Positions 56,840-64,000 of a DNA stretch of 64,000 nt are shown one piece after another. The translations under genes were made by a program, and so were the position numbers. The DNA comes from Eonycteris spelaea (taxonomy: Eukaryota > Chordata > Mammalia > Chiroptera > Pteropodidae). The stretch is from contig PUFA01000006.1 of the NCBI GenBank assembly GCA_003508835.1, forward strand, positions 1,860,001 to 1,924,000, written 5' to 3'. The number at the start of each line of letters is the position of its first letter. Position 1 is the stretch's first letter. The notes under the pieces are model-generated. The model was given only the letters and a program-made list of their open reading frames with translations. It did no database searches and was not told where the DNA came from.

Positions 56840-57600
56840 AAGGAGGCAAAGCGGAGCTACCCAGGTGGCTGTCAGGATGGAGTGAGGTCTCGACCCTCAC
56901 TTGCACCACCTTTGAGGGAGGAGTCTGTGGGTGAGGACCGCTTGGAGCTCTCCTGGAGCCCAGCTTTCTGGAGCTTCAGTAGTCCAGCATTAGTGTGTCT
57001 TACAAAGAGGACCAAGAACACAGCCCCAAGCAGAGAACAGCTGGAAAAAGTATCTCTTGAGGGAAAAAACTCGCTGAACCCCCTGAAGAAAGAAACTTGT
57101 AGAACAGGAGGTCCTGAAAAAGGACAGAAGGGACAATGGAAGCAGCTTCCAACTTCAGCTTCTGCAAACCAGCCTGTAAACATGAAGGACACGTGGGCAC
57201 TGAGCATGGGGGATGGAGTGGGACTTGTTAAGGCATCGAGACCAGACTGTAAGCTAAGGCCTGCCAAAGATCCAAGCAGGGGCTGAAGGAGCAGACAGCC
57301 CACACAAGTTGGCTATCGATGTTATCGATGTTATATGCTATTCTGACTTGTGGGGGACAGGGACGTGGCAGCTGCAGCCACGAGCCTAACTAGACCCCAA
57401 AACTTTGGGGAACTGGGCCTGTTCCTGAGGCCTGATTCCTGGATGAATCCTCTGAGCGATAAACAGTTTCTAGCGGAAGCTAGGGTCTTGCAGCAGAAAT
57501 TGCCCACAGGGTAAGGGATCGTCCTTGGAGCCGGAAATGAACAGAGCAGTGGGGAAGGGTCCTGCACTTCTGCCTGAAACACTTGACTCCACTTATAGCT
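56840..57600. other. Unassigned sequence upstream of DMAP1
   Basis: Unique stretch diverging from the DMAP1 promoter. An open frame of 157 codons runs 56813-57286 on +, Lys/Ser/Pro-rich, but its ATG lies in a MIR tail and an overlapping 143-codon frame exists on -. I recognise no family. atcgatgtt is duplicated in tandem near 57315-57333. Confidence 0.4.
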
Positions 57601-57639
57601 AATTCACTGTGTAATTATTTGTCTAATTCTCTTAATAGA

Positions 57640-58110
57640 CCCATTTTGGAGAGGACAGGAACATGGTACATAAATGTATATATTCCAGGCATTGTTCTAG
57701 GTTCTGGGGATGTGGTGGGTAAATGAGAAACAAATATCTCCTGGTGGGACTTATATGTAGTGGAGAAAGAGAAACACTGAGCATATAAACAATAAAATAG
57801 TGTGACTTTTGATGGTGACAAGAGCTATGGAAAAAATAAAGTAATAGGATGGGGGGCTACTTTATGTAAGGTGGTCAGGAAAGGTTTCTCTGAGGAACGG
57901 AAATCTAAGCTGAGGCTTAAATGATAGAAACAGCCACAGAATACCTGGGGAAAGAACGTTTCAGTGCAAAGTACCTAACATGGAAGAAACGCTATATGTT
58001 GAAGGGACAGAAAAAAAAAGGGCAGTGTGGTGGGTGTTGGGTGAGGAGGTAGAGAATAAGAAGACTTGAAATCAAGAATAGGCATTGGAGGCCATGGTCA
58101 GTACTTTGAG
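57640..58110 (-). repeat. L2 LINE fragment
   Basis: ggcattgttctaggttctggggatg...gagaaacactgagcatataaac...ggtggtcaggaaaggtttctctgaggaacgg...gaggcttaaatgatag is L2 antisense in order. A further antisense L2 piece follows at about 58500-58720 (gaagccattgaagagcatg). Confidence 0.85.
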
Positions 58111-58999
58111 TTTTACCTTAAGGGCAATCATATGTCATTCAGTCTTGGCCATGGTCTGGATTCTAACTCCACCATTGGAGTGCCACTTAGCTGCTATCAT
58201 CAGAAATCCCCCAGAATGGCTCGTCCAGAGGGTCTCATCTCTTGGGGGAAACAGTCCAGGTATTGCGGAGAGAGAGTAAAAGAAGGATGCCTCTCTTGAC
58301 TGTTCTAGGAAGCCCTGTCCATACTTCTTCTACTAGTCTGCAAGTGGTACCAGATCCCACTGCCAGTCCCTGGAGGAGCTTGCTTTGCAGTGCTCACCCA
58401 ACTGGTCCACTCTGGGAAACCCAGTGTCGCTTCTGAAGAGACTCTTACACTACAGTGACCTATGAAGGGGCCTAGGATAGGGACTTCAGGCTGGAGCACT
58501 ATGGAGCTCCAGAGCCAACTTTAAAAAGAGTTTTTACTTAATCTTGAGAGAAATATGAAGCCATTGAAGAGCATGTGGGGTGGGAATGGCAGGAGAGTTG
58601 GGAAGAAGGCTGAAAAGAGTCAAATTCATTTTTTAGAAAGATCGCTGGTGGCCTTAATGGGGGAGGAGGGAGGTGAAGCTGGAAGCAGGAGACCCAAGTA
58701 GGAGGCAGTGGTCAATTGGAACTGGGAGCTGACTGGATGTGGCTATAAGCAGCAGAATAAAAAGAAAAAAAGAAAAGAGTCTCAGAAGCCCATCCCTCCT
58801 CAGCCTGTCTGTTCACAGCTGGGCCCAGAAATAGTAGACTGGAGCTTGAGAATACCTGGCCTGCTTCTCTCCTTCCTTTTCTCTTCTCCCTTCTCCCTCT
58901 CCCCTCTCCCTCCTCACCCTCCTCTCTTCTCACCAAGACTATGCACTCCTTAAGAGGGGCAGCGGGTCTCCTCATTCTCTGAGTTCTCCCAGCATATGG

Positions 59000-59350
59000 T
59001 ATGCATGTGCCCTATCAGACTGGTAAAACTTTAAAATAATTGTGATACCTATTCTTGACAAGGATATGGAGGAAATAAGCAATCCAAGAAGACCGCCAAG
59101 TACCATATTTCTACTAACTGAATCAACCATCAACTGAAAGGTGTACCTTCATTTATAGTCCACTATGAAGAATTTTTTAAAACACTGTCAATTAAATCAT
59201 AATATATCATTGATTATAAGATGAATTCCCATTCTAGAGATGTTAAAATGTTGGTGGGGGTCATTGTTAATGTACTAAATGCCACTCAATTGTTCACTTT
59301 GAAACAGTTAATTTTGTTATATGAGTTTTACCTAAATAAATTATTTTTAA
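59000..59350 (+). mobile_element. L1 LINE 3' end
   Basis: ctggtaaaactttaaaataattgtgatacc...cttgacaaggatatggagg...ccactcaattgttcactttgaaacag...gagttttacctaaataaa matches an old L1 3' end. Confidence 0.65.
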
Positions 59351-60290
59351 TGTGAATCAATGAAACATGGCATTCTGTCTCTTTCATATGATAGGAGGGT
59401 GTAAGGTGAAGCAACTTGTACTTAGGAAGGGACATTGTGACACTTCCTAAGATGCCAAATCTCCAGAAACATTACTAACATGTATTTTCATGGAGTTTAC
59501 CTTATTTCATTGAATGCAAGATGCTTTAATTCTAGCACATTCCTGATTTACATAAGTGTCAACAGAAGGCTTTCACAGATCTCTGTCACTATTTTCTATA
59601 GCTGAAAAGGATTGTCAGAAGTCACTCATTAGCTTCAATAGAGAAAGAGGTGCCACTTCTGCAGGTATGAGAGGTTCAAGAGGGTCGAATTTTGGGTGCT
59701 CTGAGTCATATGAATGCTTTATTTTCTGGTTAATGCTCCAATATGCACATTAGAGATCTGGCAAGGCTGTGAATGTAATTGATATTGTACCACAGTATCT
59801 CAGGATCACACTTTGGATTTGATTTTCACTTACAATCAGCCTCATGACTGCAAGAGATGAATTATTTTTTATCATAGACATAGTCAATGCTTTGGGACTT
59901 GTCTTGAGCCAAAATTCTAGGGTTCTGAACTTGACATTCTTTTTCTTTACTCTGTCCAGGTAGAAATCCCTCTCCATTGCAGTTCTCAAATTCCTTCTGC
60001 CCTCCATACTGTTCTGTGGCAGAGGTCATTCAGGTGATAATTGATTTCAGATGATAATCTATTAGCAGCAGGCCAAAGGCTGCCTTTGATATTAGCTGGA
60101 TTTTCACTGCACCAAAATAAATACCAAATTCATGCCTGTTCTGATGGCAATTTCTTTATTGGTTAAAGTTCACAGTTCTTAGTTATATTTTCTTAAAAAA
60201 ACAAGTAACCAAAATTATTCACAAAAGCAGTTCGAAAACCAAATAGATCTATAACCATAGAAAAGAACTTAAAGAATTGTTATTGAGGTA
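59350..60290. other. Unassigned AT-rich sequence
   Basis: No family recognised. An 85-codon frame on - (59750-60007) reads without stops but has no known relative and no neighbours supporting it. Most probably unannotated repeat or neutral DNA. Confidence 0.4.
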
Positions 60291-60292
60291 CA

Positions 60293-60382
60293 ATTTTAAA
60301 AGGTAACAGTCTTCAAATTATACATTTGAAGGTCAACTAGAACTCACCTATTTATAATTTGAAGACTGTTACCGTTTAAAAT
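60293..60382. repeat. Near-perfect inverted repeat (30-bp arms, 30-nt loop)
   Basis: Arm 60293-60322 and arm 60353-60382 pair with a single mismatch (A60301 opposite C60374 on the same strand). The loop is 60323-60352. The arm core is ggtaacagtcttcaaattat. Possible small fold-back DNA element, or an RNA hairpin if transcribed. Confidence 0.85.
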
Positions 60383-60519
60383 AGTTTAGCATTAGACTGT
60401 ATATCAATTTAACTTATTCTATTAATAAATTTAAAATAAAAATATGATTGTCTTAAATTCAACACCCACTAATTATATAAAAGAAAAAAATCCCCTAGCA
60501 AAAAAAAAGAACAGCCTTA

Positions 60520-63480
60520 ATGTGGTATAGTGTTTATTTTTAATAAGATAATAAAAAAACCTATATCAAAGCCATACTTAATGATGAAACAATAGACAAA
60601 TTTCTACTGAAGTCAGAAATAAGACAGGAATGACCTTTATCATCACTACTATTTAAAACAGTATCAAATGTTCTCTCTCATTCAAAAATTGAAGAAAAGC
60701 AATAAAAGCTATAAACATTAGAAAAGAAGAGGTAAATTGTGATTATTTGCAGATGACACTATCACTTACATAAAAACCTAAGAAAATCAATTGACAAACT
60801 ATTAAAATTAATAAGAGAATTCAGCAAGGTGACCACATACAAGACCAATGTACAAAAATCAATAGCTTTCCTATATACCAGCAATAACCAATTAGAAAAT
60901 ATAATAGAAAATAAGATTCCATTCACAATAGCAACAAAAACTATTAACCACCTTAAAATAAACTTAAAAATGAAATTTATTTTGGGCCCTTAAGGATAGT
61001 TCAAAATTAGGAAATCCACCACCTAATTAATCGTATTGATAAAATCAAATTGAAAAACTATACAATTATATAACAGCTGAGAAATTCGTAAGGGGAGGAA
61101 GGTAGCTTCAGGACGGGGGCTGGGGCCAGCAGAACCAACCACTTAATCAAAGGGTTGTTAGCTTTCGGCCCATCCCTAACCTTGAGGAAGCCATTGATTT
61201 AATAACCCTGGGCCATGAGGCTAAGGGAGCTTCCCTGTTTGGTGAACAGGCTCAGATTCTACAAGGGAAGGCATGGAAGAAACTCTGTGATCCAAGCCCT
61301 TCCACCCAAGACCTTGCCCTATGTATCTCTTCATCTATCTGTTCATTCGTATCCTTTATAATAAGTGGTAATTTTAAATATAGCACTTTCCTGAGTTCTG
61401 TGAGTGGTTCTAGTGAATTATCAACCTAATGAAGTTGTGAGAAGCCCCAAATTTGTAGACAGACAGGCAGAAGTCCTAATGGCTTGGGGACACCCAGGAC
61501 TTTCCACAGGCATCTGATGTGGGGCAGCCTGTGGGACACAGAACCTTAACTCATAGTCTTTGCTAACTGTGGGTAGTTAGTGTCAGAATTGAATTGAATT
61601 GTAGAACACATAGTTGGCATCAGACAATTGGTGTTGGACTTACTGCAAAGATCAGAAATAAGACAAGGATACCCACTATGTTAATACAAGAGAAAGTAGT
61701 TACAGGCGTACGAATTGAAAAAGGAGAGAGAAAATTACATCCACGTGCAGATGATATATTTCTAGGAAACTTATACTAAATGGAAAACCTACAGTAAAAG
61801 TATTTTATAAAATAGCAAGATACAAAATTAACATACAGAAATAATGCATCTTCGTAACTACTTGGGAAAAAAATAACCTCTTGGAAGAAATAATGGAAGA
61901 GGAGATTACAGATTCCATTTACAATAGCAAAAGCAAAATAATACAAAATAGAGAAACAGACTTAATAAGAATTGTGCAAAACCTACATGAGGAAAATTAT
62001 AAAACATTCTTATAGGACAAAAAGTAAACTTGAACAAATGGAAAAACATACCATATTATTGATCAGAAGAATCGGTATCAGAAAGATATCAATTCTCTCT
62101 AAGTTAAAATTTATAAACTTAATGTGATCCCAATAAAAGTATCTTCATGTTATTTTTTATCCTGGAGCCAGAAAAGTTGATTATAAAGTTATTTTGGAAA
62201 ATAAATTCAAGACTAGCCAGGAATCTCCTAAAAAAGAGGAACAAATGGGGACTAGCCCTACCACACATTAAAACATTTATGAAGCCCCTTTAATTAAAAT
62301 ATTATAGTATTGGTGCATAAATAGACAGATGGCTTGTGGAATAGGATATAAAACCCAAAGATAAATGCAAAGGCCTCTGGGAATTCAATGTTTGATAAGT
62401 AAATGATGCTGGAACAAGTGATAGTTATGTGACTAAAAATAAAATTGGATCCATTCCTTGTGCCTTACACTAGGATAAATTCCAAATAGATCAGATATCT
62501 AAATGTAAAGAAATAGTCATACCAATACTAGAGGAAAACATAAGTCAATTTCTTTACATCCCAGGAATGAGGAAGTCTGTCTTAACTATTATTCCGTATC
62601 TGAATTCAATAAAAGAAGAATGGGTAAATTTGTTTATCTATAATGTTAAAAAATTTAAAAATTGTATGCCCAAAATACCATAAGTAATGTGAAAAGGTAA
62701 ATAAAAAAACTGAGACAAAATCATAACTATTATCACAAAGAGCCAACATCCCTAATATATAAAATTTTTAAGTATTGAAAAGAGTTCAAATTCTAGCCTA
62801 ACAACTCACTAAAAAAAGTGGGAAATTATAGAAAAGTAAATGTAAACAGCTCTTAATATAGAAAAAGATGCTCAAGCTCGTTATTCATAAGAGAAATGGA
62901 TACTAAACTAAACTGAGATGTCATTACTTACTCATCAGATTTGCAAAAATTCCAAACTTAACGGTGCACCGAGTTGGTGAGACTTCGGAGAGACAGGTAG
63001 TTTCATGTATTGGTGATACGTATGAAAAGTGGCACAACCATGGAGGAGAATTTAAAGCATCTGGCAAAATTACACATGCATTTACCCTTTGTCCAAGCAA
63101 CCTCCCTTCTAGGTACATATACCAAAATGAAATGGCACAAACTCAAAATGATACATGCTCAAGGCTATTTAGGGAGACGCATTTTATAATAATAAAAAAA
63201 CTGGAAACAGCCTACATATCTATCTATAGAAGACAGGTGAATAAACAGTGGTCCATAGATGCACCGAAATGCTATTCAGCTGCAAAAATAATGAAGACTT
63301 TTTCTATATATTGCTAAAAAGTGATCTCCAGGACAAAGGCGAACAGACTAATTTGCAGAAGAGTGTGTTTAGTCTCATACTTTTTGTATGAAAATAAAAG
63401 AAAAATAAAAGTATATTTATTTATATTTGGTTCTACTATTTTCAAAATTTAAAAGTGTGTAAAACAAAAACCAATAAAAT
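60520..63480 (+). mobile_element. L1 LINE, ORF2 remnant to 3' end, two segments
   Basis: Left segment (about 60540-61080) has ORF2 words: gccatacttaatgatgaaac, ttgcagatgacactatcac, tacaaaaatcaatagctttcc and ccattcacaatagcaac. The right segment (about 61640-63480) repeats the same ORF2 region (agacaaggatacccactatg, gtgcagatgatatatttct, attccatttacaatagc) and continues to the 3' end (gaatgctattcagctgc-type words, A-rich tail). Because ORF2 words recur, these are two copies or an internal duplication. Frames are broken by stops. Confidence 0.8.
61085..61640. mobile_element. Unidentified segment inserted between L1 pieces, LTR-like
   Basis: GC-richer than its surroundings and unrelated to L1: gaaattcgtaaggggagg...catccctaaccttgagg...tttcctgagttctgtgagtgg...ttagtgtcagaattgaattgaattg...gttggcatcagacaattgg. 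Composition and placement suggest an LTR or other repeat; the family is not named with confidence. Confidence 0.45.
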
Positions 63481-63489
63481 ATCATTTAT

Positions 63490-64000
63490 CAGAAAGAGAA
63501 TAGTGATGGAAGCTGTTATCTGCATATACCTTGTTTTTTAATTTTGATATAATAAAATATATGCATAATCTGAAAAACAAATTTAACTATAAAAACACAA
63601 TCTATTTTTAAAAACTGAATAAAAATAAACCTATTTGTCCATCATGTCATGTCATAACCATACAAAGAAGGAATCTTTCAAGTGACTTGGAAACACAGTA
63701 TTATAGTCGTGTAACATATAGTGATATAGATCTGAAGGACAAAACAAATACAAAAAATCTTAAACAGCACTCAGTAGACTTACTGTTAATAATAATATTA
63801 GTATTAATATTTCAAAACTGCTCAATTTATATAATAGGATTTAAAATCTCATTAGGAACCAGATTTTCATTATAAGAGAAAAAGTATATATGTACGCATG
63901 TATAAAGTCAAAGAAGTTAAGTAAAAACTATAAAATCTTTAAGTGAAAATATCAGTATGAACTCTTGATTGTTTACTCTTTCTAAAAAATAAGTATTTCT
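63490..64000. other. AT-rich intergenic sequence, nothing assignable
   Basis: Very AT-rich sequence following the L1 tail; probably further decayed L1 or neutral DNA. No gene or clear repeat. Confidence 0.5.

Noticed and set aside
61594..61779. Possible small gene on +
   Set aside because: It spans the junction into L1 ORF2 and encodes L1 reverse-transcriptase remnants.

Overview
This window is nuclear DNA from a placental mammal. It contains ancient mammalian L2 and MIR repeats, decayed L1 copies, spliced genes, and a GC-rich gene interior beside an AT-rich intergenic flank. I recognise none of the abundant lineage-specific SINEs (no Alu, rodent B1/B2, carnivore tRNA-Lys SINE, ruminant or horse SINE). 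This argues weakly for a non-primate, non-rodent mammal, but the species cannot be named from the sequence.

Only two protein-coding genes are supported, and they are arranged tail to tail. ERI3 (DEDDh 3'-5' exoribonuclease) runs on + from before base 1 to about 47,250. Only its last two coding exons lie here (23,183-23,281 and 46,714-46,796), so most of the first 46.7 kb is ERI3 intron. DMAP1 (a subunit of the TIP60/NuA4 and SRCAP chromatin complexes) runs on - from its ATG at 56,095 to its stop at 47,714. Its ten coding exons are all present and encode a product of about 468 residues. Its promoter, with two ETS sites, lies near 56.3-56.45 kb. The same DMAP1-ERI3 convergent order is found on human chromosome 1p34.

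Layout: 1-23.18 kb, ERI3 intron with L2/MIR/L1/LTR relics and several AT-rich or CpG-retaining islands that look like conserved non-coding elements; 23.28-46.71 kb, next ERI3 intron with more such islands, densest at 38.9-40.9 kb; 46.71-47.25 kb, ERI3 last coding exon and 3' UTR; 47.25-47.65 kb, short convergent intergenic gap; 47.65-56.4 kb, DMAP1, including a 5-kb intron filled with L2 and L1; 56.5-64 kb, upstream flank, dominated after 59 kb by old L1 with an inserted foreign segment and a striking 30-bp-stem hairpin.

Two points stand out. (1) Each gene carries exactly one missing base in a short homopolymer of a conserved exon: ERI3 in the codon of the expected catalytic His, and DMAP1 near residue 88. 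This is more likely assembly error than gene loss. (2) About 18 islands rich in TAATTA, octamer and TGATTA-type motifs sit in the otherwise GC-rich ERI3 introns. This is the pattern of a regulatory block in which ERI3 is a bystander host and the target gene lies elsewhere. That is inference until alignments are run. No new protein-coding system was found.
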